10,069 nucleotides of DNA from DSNY01 sp037446035 (GCA_037446035.1 JBBIJJ010000128.1:1-10069), one strand, 5' to 3'; counted from the stretch's first letter, positions 1-7,178 are shown. Notes: generated from the letters alone by a model not told the origin. Made by a program: numbers and translations.

Positions 1-20
1 GGGCTGCGCGGGTTTGCACG

Positions 21-34
21 GCGCCTGCGGGCGC
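21..34. repeat. Small perfect hairpin, 5-bp stem
   Basis: GCGCC (21-25) and GGCGC (30-34) are reverse complements around a TGCG loop. The hairpin at 55-76 has the same four-base loop. There is no T-run on either side, so a standard intrinsic terminator is not supported. Confidence 0.4.
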
Positions 35-54
35 GGGCTTGCGCTCAACTCCTC

Positions 55-76
55 GCCAAGGCCTGCGGGCCTTGGC
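55..76. repeat. Perfect hairpin, 9-bp stem with TGCG loop
   Basis: GCCAAGGCC (55-63) pairs perfectly with GGCCTTGGC (68-76) around TGCG. The stem is GC-rich and could act as a transcript end or RNA-stabilising structure for genes on either side. It lacks a T-tract on both strands, so its role as a terminator is only a possibility. Confidence 0.5.
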
Positions 77-292
77 TGTGGCCGTCTCGCGCAATCCGCA
101 TCCCGCATGCATCCGCGCAATGGCCGCGCCCCTCGTGAATATCCGGGCTAGCCAACTTTGGTCGTCGCCGGTGTGCTTTCCGTTGCGCCGGCGAAATCGT
201 CGGCCCTCGGAGTCTGCGCGCTTCTTCACAGAGCCGGCGCAGCAAGCAAGACCCGCGTCGGTGTACGGGCGGTCCGCAAGCCCGTTGCAGTC

Positions 293-436
293 AGAAGGTG
301 TGAATCTTTCTGCTGCGCGGCCCGCTGGCGTCGTTGCGCGCTGCTCGGGCCTCGCCTATCTACTTGATATGTCTCGGCCCTGCGGCTGCGTGCGCCTAGC
401 CAGCGGACCGCTCGCGACGAAATCTTCACACCTTCT
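293..436. repeat. 144-bp imperfect foldback directly after the aminotransferase
   Basis: The outer 12 bases are perfect reverse complements: AGAAGGTGTGAA at 293-304 and TTCACACCTTCT at 425-436. Pairing continues inward with small bulges through CCGCTGGC (322-329) with GCCAGCGG (399-406), and GGGCC (347-351) with GGCCC (376-380). This leaves a loop of about 24 bases with AT-richer sequence. The right arm ends on the last base of the aminotransferase stop codon, so minus-strand mRNA would fold into this long hairpin immediately after translation ends. It may be a foldback repeat, a remnant of a small mobile element, or a transcript-end structure. I see no clear target duplication. Confidence 0.6.
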
Positions 437-1587
437 CAGCGCAGATGCCGCGCCAGGCGCTCCACACCCTGCTCGATCAGCGCTTCGGTCGCGGCGAAGC
501 ACCAGCGCAGATAGCCTTCGCCTTCGGCGCCGAACGCGATGCCGGGCGCCAGTCCCAGCCCCGAACGCGTGACCAGATCCTTCGCGAACGCGAGGCTGTC
601 GTCGCTGCGGCCGGGGATGCGGAAGAACAGATACATCGCCCCCGGCGGCGCGGCCGCTTCCACACCCGGCAGCGCGCGCAGCCTGTGCACGAGCAGGTCG
701 CGCGCGCGCTTGAGCCGCACGACGGTATCGCGAATCAGCGGGTCGCCGTCGCGGAGCGCGACGATGCCGGCGCGCTGAACGAACGGCGGCGCGCACGACG
801 TGTTGAATTCGACCAGCTTGCCAAAGTCGGCGACGAACCGGCTCGGCGCGATCAGCCAGCCGAGCCGCCAGCCGGTCATCGTCCACGACTTCGAGAACGT
901 GTTCGCGCTGATGAAGCGCTCGCCGTCTTCGACCTGCGCGAGCACGCCGGGCGCATGCGGTTCGCCCGTATAGACGAGCCGCTCGTAGGCGTCGTCGGAG
1001 ACGAGCCAGATGCCGTGCCGGCGGCAGTGCGCGAGCAGCGCGTTGCAGTCCGCCTGCGGCATCGTCCAGCCGGTCGGGTTGTTCGGCGAATTGACCAGCA
1101 CCGCGCGCGTGCCGGGCGCGGCGGCATCGACGAGTTTCTGCAGATCGAGCGACCAGACGCCGTCGCGGCAGTCGAGCGGTACGCGAACGACCCGCGCGCC
1201 CATGATGCGCGGGATCGACGTGAGGTTCGGCCATACCGGCGTGACGATCGCGACGCGATCGCCCGGATCGAACAGCGCCTGCGCGATCAGGGACAGCGCG
1301 TTGACGCCGGCGCTAGTAACCGCGATGCGGTCGGGTTCGATGCGAACCCCATGCAGCTTCGACGCGTAATCGGCGATGGCCTGCCGCAGTTCGGCAATGC
1401 CGAGGTTGTGGTTGTAGAAGGTTTCGCCCGCGTCGAGCGCCTGTTTGGCCGCGGCGCGGATGAACTCCGGGGTGGGCAGGTCGCCTTCGCCGAACCAGAA
1501 CTTGACGATGTCGTCGCGGCCGAGCGCGGCGTTGGCGACTTCGCGGATGCGCGAGGCGGGCAGGGCGTCGAGTGAGGTGCGCAGCAT
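436..1587 (-). CDS. PLP-dependent class I/II aminotransferase (aspartate aminotransferase fold)
   Basis: This 383-residue protein is a fold-type I pyridoxal-phosphate enzyme, a cytoplasmic transaminase that moves an amino group between an amino acid and a 2-oxo acid. Visible family motifs are NSPNNPTG (166-173, with the PLP-contacting Asn170), SDDAYERLVY (197-206, Asp198 for the pyridine nitrogen and Tyr201), NTFSKSWTMTGWRLG (229-243, Lys233 as the Schiff-base lysine) and YLRWCFA (359-365, Arg361 as the likely substrate-carboxylate arginine). Length is normal for the family, and the N-terminus (LPASRIREVANAALGR) fits the ATG at 1587. The sequence does not show the amino-acid specificity. It lies 82 bp downstream of gspF on the same strand. 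It has no visible role in secretion and is probably a neighbour rather than part of the machine. No Shine-Dalgarno sequence precedes the ATG. Confidence 0.95.
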   Translation of the reverse strand: MLRTSLDALPASRIREVANAALGRDDIVKFWFGEGDLPTPEFIRAAAKQALDAGETFYNHNLGIAELRQAIADYASKLHGVRIEPDRIAVTSAGVNALSLIAQALFDPGDRVAIVTPVWPNLTSIPRIMGARVVRVPLDCRDGVWSLDLQKLVDAAAPGTRAVLVNSPNNPTGWTMPQADCNALLAHCRRHGIWLVSDDAYERLVYTGEPHAPGVLAQVEDGERFISANTFSKSWTMTGWRLGWLIAPSRFVADFGKLVEFNTSCAPPFVQRAGIVALRDGDPLIRDTVVRLKRARDLLVHRLRALPGVEAAAPPGAMYLFFRIPGRSDDSLAFAKDLVTRSGLGLAPGIAFGAEGEGYLRWCFAATEALIEQGVERLARHLR

Positions 1588-1593
1588 GCGCCG

Positions 1594-1599
1594 ATTATC
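1594..1599 (-). promoter_or_regulatory. Possible -10 box for a leaderless aminotransferase transcript
   Basis: The minus strand reads GATAAT, one base from the sigma-70 consensus TATAAT, ending 6 nt before the aminotransferase ATG. That spacing would place the transcription start at or next to the A of the start codon, giving a leaderless mRNA. This would agree with the missing ribosome binding site. I see no good -35 hexamer 17 bp upstream, and one AT-rich hexamer in GC-rich DNA can arise by chance. Confidence 0.3.
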
Positions 1600-1669
1600 G
1601 CGCGGCGCACTCGCCGCCGCCGGCGCGCAATCCGCAATCCGGACTCGACGCGCGAGCGCCGAGCGAGCG

Positions 1670-2914
1670 CTAGCGCGCGAGCTGATTGATCTCGATGATC
1701 GGCAGCAGCACGGCGAGCACGATCAGCATGACGATCACGCCCATCGTCAGGATCAGCGCGGGCTCGAGCAGCGACGTAAAGAAAAGCGCCCTGCGCTCGG
1801 CCTCGCGCGCGTGGATGTCGGCGGCGCGCGCGAGCATCTCGGGCAGTTTGCCGGTCGCCTCGCCCGAGGCGATCAGATGGATCAGCACCGGCGGGAACAA
1901 CTTCACGTGCCCGGCGCGGCGCTCCTCCTCGGCGTCGGCGCGCAGCGCCTTGGCGAGCGAAAAGCCCTCGCGCACGCGCTGGGTGGCGTCGACCACGCGT
2001 GCGCGCATCGCGAGGTTGGTCAGCGTTTCGCCGGCGGCCTGCAGCGCGCGCAGCATCGGCACGCCCGAGCCGACCAGGATCGAAAGCGTGCTGGAGAAAC
2101 GCGCGGTGTTGATAGAGCGCGCCAGCACGCCGGCCACCGGCAACCGCAGGATGCGCTGGTGCCAGCGCATGCGCACCGCCTCGACGCGCAGCGCGCGGTT
2201 GAGCAGGAAGGCGCCGAGCGCGAGCAACGCGGCGACGATCCAGCCGTAGCCGCGCACGAAGTCCGAGGTCGCGATCAGCGCGCGCGTGAGCAGCGGCAGC
2301 GCCTGCTTGGTGTTGGCGAACACCTGAACGACCTGCGGCACGACGTAGGTCAGCAGCCCGATCACCACCGCCAGCGCGACGAAGGTGACGATCGCCGGGT
2401 AGACGAACGCGAGCGTGATTTTCTGCTGCAGCTTCGCGCGCTCCTCGATGTAATCGGCGAGGCTCTGCAGGACCGAGCCCAGCTTGCCCGATTCCTCCCC
2501 GGCGGCGATCAGCGCGCGATAGATGTCGGGGAACTGGCGGGGATGGCGCGCGAGCGCCTTCGACAGCGACGAGCCGCCGAGCACGTCGGTGCGGATCGCG
2601 GCCATCAGCTCGCGCACCGACTGCTTTTCGCTTTGCTCGACCATCACCGTCAGCGCGTCGGCGACCGGGAGTGCCGCGCCGAGCAGCGAGGCGAGCTGGC
2701 GCGTGATCACCGCCAGTTCGGTTTGAGACAGCCGTTTGCCGAGTGCGAGCGACAGCGCCTGCTTCTGCGCCTCGGAAACGACCGGCTCGACCGTCAGCGG
2801 CACCAGCCCGCGCCCGCGCAGAAGCTGCCGCGCCGCGCGCGCGCTGTCGGCCTCGAGCACGCCCGTCGTCTCCCTGCCGGAAGCGTCGGCGGCGGCGTAA
2901 CGGTAGGCAGCCAT
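1670..2914 (-). CDS. gspF: Type II secretion inner-membrane platform protein GspF
   Basis: GspF (414 residues here, about 400 usually) is the polytopic inner-membrane protein of the type II secretion assembly platform. It contacts the GspE ATPase and GspL and helps drive pseudopilus growth. The sequence shows the two repeated T2SSF domains (about 67-190 and 270-392). Each contains the family pattern of a short helix followed by (I/A)xxGExxGKL (136-145 and 348-357). Hydrophobic segments lie at about 168-195, 222-240 and 383-405, and the C-terminus LPIIEINQLAR is typical. Compared with family memory, a charged stretch near 326-337 looks a little longer than usual. The ATG at 2914 is fixed by an in-frame TGA two codons upstream. 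No clear Shine-Dalgarno precedes it. The 131-bp gap from gspE holds a palindromic repeat, unlike the tight spacing elsewhere in this operon. Confidence 0.95.
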   Translation of the reverse strand: MAAYRYAAADASGRETTGVLEADSARAARQLLRGRGLVPLTVEPVVSEAQKQALSLALGKRLSQTELAVITRQLASLLGAALPVADALTVMVEQSEKQSVRELMAAIRTDVLGGSSLSKALARHPRQFPDIYRALIAAGEESGKLGSVLQSLADYIEERAKLQQKITLAFVYPAIVTFVALAVVIGLLTYVVPQVVQVFANTKQALPLLTRALIATSDFVRGYGWIVAALLALGAFLLNRALRVEAVRMRWHQRILRLPVAGVLARSINTARFSSTLSILVGSGVPMLRALQAAGETLTNLAMRARVVDATQRVREGFSLAKALRADAEEERRAGHVKLFPPVLIHLIASGEATGKLPEMLARAADIHAREAERRALFFTSLLEPALILTMGVIVMLIVLAVLLPIIEINQLAR

Positions 2915-2941
2915 CAGTCAGAGGCGAAGCAGTGGTCAACC

Positions 2942-3008
2942 GCCGGGAACGCCGAGAGCGCCGAGAAACACAGCGGGGCCTTCTCGGTGTCCTCGGTGTT
3001 CTCCGTGT
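2942..3008. repeat. Palindromic repeat of 9-bp units between gspE and gspF
   Basis: The left arm has three tandem 9-bp units: GCCGGGAAC, GCCGAGAGC and GCCGAGAAA (2942-2968). After a 13-nt loop, the right arm has three more: TCTCGGTGT, CCTCGGTGT and TCTCCGTGT (2982-3008). The arms are largely complementary. Several differences put G opposite T, which would be G-U wobble pairs in a plus-strand RNA but C-A mismatches in the operon's own minus-strand mRNA. The element fills most of the gspE-gspF gap. It resembles short CCGAGAAC-type intergenic repeats I recall from GC-rich bacterial genomes. It is probably a dispersed repeat, possibly affecting gspF expression. Confidence 0.7.
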
Positions 3009-3045
3009 CCCGGGCGCGAAACCGGATGAACGCCCGCACCGGCGC

Positions 3046-4491
3046 TCACTCCCGCGTCACGCGCAGCACTTCTTCCTGCGACGTGATGCCGGCGGCGACC
3101 CAGCGCATCGCGTCGGCGCGCATCGGCAGCATGCCGGCGCGCTCGGCGGTGCGGCGGATGTCGGTGTCGTTGGCGCCGTTGTGCACCAGAAGACGCAGCT
3201 CGTCGTCGACCGTCAGCAGCTCGTAGATGCCGGTTCGACCCAAATAGCCGGTGTGACCGCACTGCACGCAGCCGACCGCGCGGTAGGTCTGGCCGCCTGC
3301 GCCGGCGGACTCCACCGGCTGCTTGCAGTGCGGGCACAACTTGCGCACGAGCCGCTGCGCCAGCACCGCGAGCAGCGAAGAAGACAGCAGGAAAGGCTCG
3401 ATGCCCATGTCGATCAGCCGGGTGACCGCGCTGGCGGCGTCGTTGGTGTGCAGCGTGGCGAGCACCAGATGGCCCGTCAACGAAGCCTGCACCGCGATCT
3501 GCGCGGTTTCGAGGTCGCGGATCTCGCCGATCATCACGACGTCGGGGTCCTGCCGCAGGATCGCGCGCAGCGCGCGCGCGAAGTCCATCTCGATCTTCGG
3601 ATTGACCTGCGTCTGGCCGATGCCCTCGAGGTCGTATTCGATCGGATCCTCGACCGTCATGATGTTGGTGGTCGCGTGATCGAGCCGGCGGATCGCCGCG
3701 TACAGCGTCGTCGTCTTGCCCGAGCCGGTCGGTCCGGTGACGAGAATGATCCCGTGCGGCTGGTGGATCAGCTCGTCGAACCTGCGCAGCGTGCGGTCGC
3801 TCATGCCGAGGTTCTCGAGCGTGAGCTTCGACAGATCCTTCTCCAGCAGACGCAGCACCACGCGTTCGCCGTGGCCGGTCGGCAGCGTGGAAACGCGCAC
3901 GTCGATCGCGCGGCCGCCGACGCGCAGCGTGATGCGGCCGTCCTGCGGCAGGCGTTTTTCGGCGATGTCGAGCTGCGCCATGATCTTGATGCGGGACACC
4001 AGCGCCGCGTGCAGCGCGCGCTTGGGCCGCACGACGTCGCGCAGCGTGCCGTCGACGCGAAAGCGCACCAGCGAATAGGTCTCGAACGCCTCGATGTGGA
4101 TGTCGCTGGCGCCGTCGCGCGCGGCCTGCGTCAGCAGCGCGTTGATCATGCGGATGATCGGCGCGTCGTCCTCGGCCTCGAGCAGGTCCTCGATGTCGGG
4201 GACCTCCTGCATCATGCGCGTGATGTCGAACTCGCCTTCGATGTCGCCGACGATCTGCTGCGCGCTGCCTTCGGACTGCGCGTAGGTCTGCGCGATCGCC
4301 TCCGACAGCTTGTCGGCGGCCACGACGACCGGCGTCACGCGCCCCGGGAACACGCGCATGACCTCGTTGAGCGCCGCCAGCGGGGTCGATTCGCTGATCC
4401 ACGCCTCGGCGTCGCGCTCGCTGGTGGGTTTCAGCAGGATCGCGTTGTCGCGTGCGAACGCGTACGGAACGAAGGTCTGCGCGCTGCTCAT
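3046..4491 (-). CDS. gspE: Type II secretion ATPase GspE
   Basis: GspE (481 residues) is the hexameric cytoplasmic ATPase that powers pseudopilin assembly. It docks on GspL and GspF at the inner membrane. The N-terminus (VPYAFARDNAILL) is the usual N1E start. The Walker A motif is GPTGSGKT (253-260), the Asp box begins EDPIEYDLEG (281-290), Walker B is DPDVVMIGEIRD (315-326), and the His box is GHLVLATLHTND (340-351). A tetracysteine zinc site is present as CPHC (Cys386, Cys389) and CVQC (Cys408, Cys411), a hallmark of GspE that separates it from many retraction ATPases. The ATG at 4491 lies 13 bp after gspD, with GAGGA overlapping the gspD stop as its ribosome binding site. All catalytic motifs look intact. 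Confidence 0.97.
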   Translation of the reverse strand: MSSAQTFVPYAFARDNAILLKPTSERDAEAWISESTPLAALNEVMRVFPGRVTPVVVAADKLSEAIAQTYAQSEGSAQQIVGDIEGEFDITRMMQEVPDIEDLLEAEDDAPIIRMINALLTQAARDGASDIHIEAFETYSLVRFRVDGTLRDVVRPKRALHAALVSRIKIMAQLDIAEKRLPQDGRITLRVGGRAIDVRVSTLPTGHGERVVLRLLEKDLSKLTLENLGMSDRTLRRFDELIHQPHGIILVTGPTGSGKTTTLYAAIRRLDHATTNIMTVEDPIEYDLEGIGQTQVNPKIEMDFARALRAILRQDPDVVMIGEIRDLETAQIAVQASLTGHLVLATLHTNDAASAVTRLIDMGIEPFLLSSSLLAVLAQRLVRKLCPHCKQPVESAGAGGQTYRAVGCVQCGHTGYLGRTGIYELLTVDDELRLLVHNGANDTDIRRTAERAGMLPMRADAMRWVAAGITSQEEVLRVTRE

Positions 4492-4501
4492 CGGTGCGCG
4501 T

Positions 4502-4506
4502 TCCTC
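4502..4506 (-). promoter_or_regulatory. Ribosome binding site of gspE overlapping the gspD stop
   Basis: The minus strand reads GAGGA, 10 nt before the gspE ATG. Its first bases are part of the gspD TGA stop codon. The arrangement suggests that ribosomes finishing gspD help start gspE. The spacer is slightly long. Confidence 0.5.
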
Positions 4507-7177
4507 AAGGATTGACCAGCGTCGGCTCGAAGCCGCGCCGCTTCAGCTCGGCGAGGGTCTCGGCCACGCTTTGCCTGGCGCGATCGACCGCGACCCGCAC
4601 CCGCACGACCTCGCCTTTGCCGTTGGGCCGGCGCACGCTCTCCCAGTACGCGTCGAAGCCGGCCGCACGCAGTTGCCGCTGCAATTCACGCGCCTTGGCC
4701 AGGTCTCCGATCGCGGCGACCTGGATCAGCTGTGTGCCGGCCGCCGGCGCCGCCGCGCCGGGCGCAGCGGCAAACGCGCCGGTCACTGGCGCTGCGGGCG
4801 CCGGCGGTTCGGCGGCTGCCGGCGGTGGCAAGGTCGCGCGCTGCGAAAGCGCCGGCGCGGCCGGCGTCGCCTCGGGCGGCGACGCTTGCGCGGGCTGCGG
4901 TGCCGCCGATTGGGGCGCCGGTGCCGGTGCCGGGGCGGGCGCCGGCTCCGGCGCGGGCGGCGCGACCGGCAGCGTGGTCGCGGGCGGTTCGCTCGTCGCC
5001 GGCGGCACGGCCGGCGCGGGCGCAGGTGCGGGCGGCTTCGCGGGCGCCGGCGGCGGCAGATCCGTCTGATAGCCACGGAACAGCAACGAGTCGGGCCGCT
5101 GACTGTCGGCCATCTGGGTGCGCATGTACTCGTAACGGTCGGCCGCCAGCGTCGAGGAGGCGCGCTCGTCCCGGATGACGTACGGGCGCAGGAAGATCAT
5201 CGTATTGGTCTTCGTGCGCGAGCGGTTGTCGTAGCGGAACAGACCGCCGATCAGCGGCAGGTCGCCCAGCAGCGGCACCTTGCTTTCGCTGTCGTTGGAA
5301 CGGTCCTCGATCAGCCCCGACAGCACGACGAAATTGCCGTCGTCGACGATCACCGCCGATTCGAAGCTGCGCTTGTTGGTGACGATCTGCCCCTGCACCG
5401 TCGTCGGCGCGATCGACGAGACCTCCAGATAGATCGAAAGCCGCACGGCGCCGCCCTCGGAGATCTGCGGGCGCACGCGCAATTGCGTGCCGATGTCGCG
5501 CCGCTCGAAAGTCTGGAACGGGTTGGTGGCGCCGGTGGCGCCCTGCGTGAACGAGCCGGTCTGGAAGGGCACGTTCTGGCCGACGAGGAACTTCGCTTCC
5601 TCGTTGTCCAGCGTCTGGATGTTCGGCCGCGACAGCACGTTGGCGTTGGCCCGCGTCTCGAGCGCGCGCGCGAGGAAGCCGAGGTTCGTCACCTCGCCGA
5701 TGCCGGGGATCGTCACGCGGCCGCGGATCACGCCGATATTGAGCCCCGGCCCGAGCGAACCGAGGTTCTGCGCGGCATCGATGATGTTGGTGCCGCTGCC
5801 GCGCGCGCCGAAGTTGGTGCCGCCGATCGCGCTGGTGTCGCTGGCGTTGGTTTCGCGCAGCCCGCCGAGGGCCTGGAACTGCACGCCGAACTCCGCGGCC
5901 TTGTCCGCGCTGACTTCGACGATCAGCGACTCGATGACGACCTGCGCGCGCCGCACGTCGAGCTTCTCGATCGTCGCGCGCAGATTGCGGTACAGCGGCT
6001 CGGGCGCGGTGATGATCAGGGAATTAGTCGCCGCGTCGGGCTGGATCATGCCGGCGAGCCCGCCGGCGGCGCCGGCGCCGCCGGCAGTCAACGCTGGGCT
6101 CAGCTGCGCCTGCACGACGGGCTGTGCAGGTTGGCCCGGCTGGCCCGGTGCCGTCGTCGTCGGCGTCAACCCGCCGCCGCCGGTCTGCGGCACGAACGAG
6201 GGATCGGCTGCGATGATCGCGCGCAGCAGCGGCGCCAGCTTGACCGCCTCCGCGTTGCGCAGGTAGACGACGTTGATGTTGCCGGGCGTCAGGCTCGGCT
6301 GGTCGAGCTTCTCGATGAACTGCTTCGCGAGATAGAGCCGCGCGCGGCTGGCGGTGCGCACGATCAGCGAGTTCGTGCGCGGCTCGGCGAGCACCTGCAC
6401 GCGCTGCCCGGCGTCGACCGCCTGGCCGGCGGCGCGCGCGCCTTCGTCGAGCACGCGCGTGGCGATCGCCGCGATCTCGACCGCCAGCCCGTGCTTCAGC
6501 GGAACGATCTCCGCGTCGGCCGCGCCGGGCTGGTCGATCGCGGCGATGATCTGCGCGATACGGCGCAGATTGTCGGCATAGTCGGTGATGACGAGCGTGT
6601 TGTTCGGCCCGTACGCCGAGATCGTGTTGTTCGGCGCGATCAGCGGCCGCAGGATCGGCACCATGTTGGTCGCCGATTCGTACGAAAGCTGGAATACCTG
6701 CGTGACGATCTGGTCGCCGCGCGGCGCGGCGGTCGAAGGCGCGACGACGCGCCCGCCCTGCAGCTTGGCGTCGGCTTCGGGCAGGATGCGCGCAATGCCG
6801 CCCGGCTGCGGCGACTCGACGATCGTGAAGCCCTGCAATCGCAGCGCGGACAACAGTTGTTCGTAGGCCTGCCGCTTGGTGACCGGCCGCTCGGTCACCA
6901 GGTTGATCGTGCCCTTGACGCGCGGATCGATGACGAACTGGCGGCCGGTGAACTGGCCGATCGCGCGCACGACCGCTTCCAGGTCGGCCTGCACGAAGTT
7001 CAGCATCACCGTCTCTTCCTTGACGGTCGGCCGCGACTTCGGGGCCGGTGCGCCGCCTGGCTGCGCGCCGAGTGGCGCGGCGGGCAGCGCGAGGGCGCAG
7101 ATCACGGCCCAGGCGACCGGGCGGACCGCCGAGGGCAGCGCGCCCCTTGCGCTCCGTTCTGCGCGCAATTGGGTCAT
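4505..7177 (-). CDS. gspD: Type II secretion secretin GspD with a Pro/Ala linker and C-terminal SPOR-like domain
   Basis: GspD forms the outer-membrane ring through which folded proteins leave the cell. At 890 residues it is much longer than the usual 650-750. Features in order: signal peptide (about 1-38, hydrophobic core 21-34); N0 (about 54-125); N1 (157-215); N2 (222-290); N3 (298-405) with a Gly/Pro/Thr-rich loop near 332-375; and the secretin core (about 500-668) with GQNVPFQTG (533-541) and VPLLGDLPLIGGLF (634-647). A linker dominated by Pro and Ala (707-812) follows. The last ~75 residues (815-888) resemble a SPOR domain: LIQVAAI at the first strand, then helix KARELQRQLRAAGF, then VVRVRVAV and a second helix. 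SPOR domains bind peptidoglycan strands lacking stem peptides. The SPOR call is from pattern memory, and the usual VGxF/GP residues are partly replaced. The ATG lies 1 bp after the gspN stop. Confidence 0.95.
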   Translation of the reverse strand: MTQLRAERSARGALPSAVRPVAWAVICALALPAAPLGAQPGGAPAPKSRPTVKEETVMLNFVQADLEAVVRAIGQFTGRQFVIDPRVKGTINLVTERPVTKRQAYEQLLSALRLQGFTIVESPQPGGIARILPEADAKLQGGRVVAPSTAAPRGDQIVTQVFQLSYESATNMVPILRPLIAPNNTISAYGPNNTLVITDYADNLRRIAQIIAAIDQPGAADAEIVPLKHGLAVEIAAIATRVLDEGARAAGQAVDAGQRVQVLAEPRTNSLIVRTASRARLYLAKQFIEKLDQPSLTPGNINVVYLRNAEAVKLAPLLRAIIAADPSFVPQTGGGGLTPTTTAPGQPGQPAQPVVQAQLSPALTAGGAGAAGGLAGMIQPDAATNSLIITAPEPLYRNLRATIEKLDVRRAQVVIESLIVEVSADKAAEFGVQFQALGGLRETNASDTSAIGGTNFGARGSGTNIIDAAQNLGSLGPGLNIGVIRGRVTIPGIGEVTNLGFLARALETRANANVLSRPNIQTLDNEEAKFLVGQNVPFQTGSFTQGATGATNPFQTFERRDIGTQLRVRPQISEGGAVRLSIYLEVSSIAPTTVQGQIVTNKRSFESAVIVDDGNFVVLSGLIEDRSNDSESKVPLLGDLPLIGGLFRYDNRSRTKTNTMIFLRPYVIRDERASSTLAADRYEYMRTQMADSQRPDSLLFRGYQTDLPPPAPAKPPAPAPAPAVPPATSEPPATTLPVAPPAPEPAPAPAPAPAPQSAAPQPAQASPPEATPAAPALSQRATLPPPAAAEPPAPAAPVTGAFAAAPGAAAPAAGTQLIQVAAIGDLAKARELQRQLRAAGFDAYWESVRRPNGKGEVVRVRVAVDRARQSVAETLAELKRRGFEPTLVNP
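4514..4735 (-). other. SPOR-like domain encoded at the gspD 3' end
   Basis: This segment encodes GspD residues 815-888. Its order is strand, helix, strand, strand, helix, strand, the layout of SPOR domains found in FtsN, DamX and DedD. Position fits the family: hydrophobic strand QLIQVAAIG, amphipathic helix with ARELQRQLRAAGFDAY, strand EVVRVRVAV, second helix QSVAETLAELKRRGF and final strand EPTLV. It replaces the place where pilotin-binding S-domains sit in enterobacterial GspD. The canonical GP after the RVRV strand is absent, so ligand binding may differ. Confidence 0.65.
4742..5059 (-). other. Low-complexity Pro/Ala linker coding segment of gspD
   Basis: About 106 codons (residues 707-812) encode mostly Pro and Ala, with repeated PAPAP and APPA patterns. 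The DNA is correspondingly simple, with GCCGGTGCCGG-type repeats near 4918-4945. The stretch is probably an extended, flexible tether between the secretin barrel and the SPOR-like domain. Its length may vary between strains by slippage. Confidence 0.8.
6062..6085. repeat. Perfect 24-bp palindrome inside gspD
   Basis: These 24 bases equal their own reverse complement and contain only G and C. They encode Ala and Gly codons of the flexible N3 loop (about residues 365-373). Such a palindrome could form a stable hairpin in the mRNA, but a run of GGC/GCC codons can make one by chance. Confidence 0.7.
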
Positions 7178-7178
7178 C

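Larger units (their letters stand above)
1..435. other. Intergenic region without a convincing gene
   Basis: I find no credible protein or RNA gene in these 435 bases. The open frames that cross it are arginine-rich, match no family I recognise, and run into or oppose the aminotransferase. No tRNA T-loop pattern is visible. It holds two small perfect hairpins (21-34 and 55-76) and a 144-bp imperfect foldback (293-436) that abuts the aminotransferase stop codon. Repeats of this density fit a 3' untranslated or intergenic zone that has collected repetitive elements. A gene further left, beyond the window, cannot be excluded. Confidence 0.6.

Noticed and set aside
21..76. Intrinsic terminator at the left hairpins
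   Set aside because: No T-run follows either stem on either strand.
131..153. CTAGCCCGGATATTC-like motif (minus strand) resembling the tips of some insertion sequences
   Set aside because: A single end without a matching partner or target duplication; the resemblance is only a vague recollection.
39..572. 177-codon plus-strand frame over the left intergenic zone
   Set aside because: Runs into the aminotransferase antisense, has no domain, and is biased to Arg, Ser, Ala and Pro as expected from GC-rich noncoding DNA.
445..1575. 376-codon plus-strand frame opposite the aminotransferase
   Set aside because: No family resemblance; the minus-strand frame has complete PLP-enzyme motifs.
88..1636. 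13-bp repeat CGCGCAATCCGCA at 88-100 and 1624-1636, on both sides of the aminotransferase
   Set aside because: Too short to claim attachment sites or a transferred cassette. The enzyme matches its surroundings in composition.
1588..1669. Terminator for the gsp operon after gspF
   Set aside because: The spacer has GC-rich short repeats but no clean stem with a T-tract.
2743..4515. 590-codon plus-strand open frame opposite gspE
   Set aside because: Its Arg/His/Asp/Val-rich composition is typical of reverse-strand shadows, and gspE shows all catalytic motifs in its own frame.
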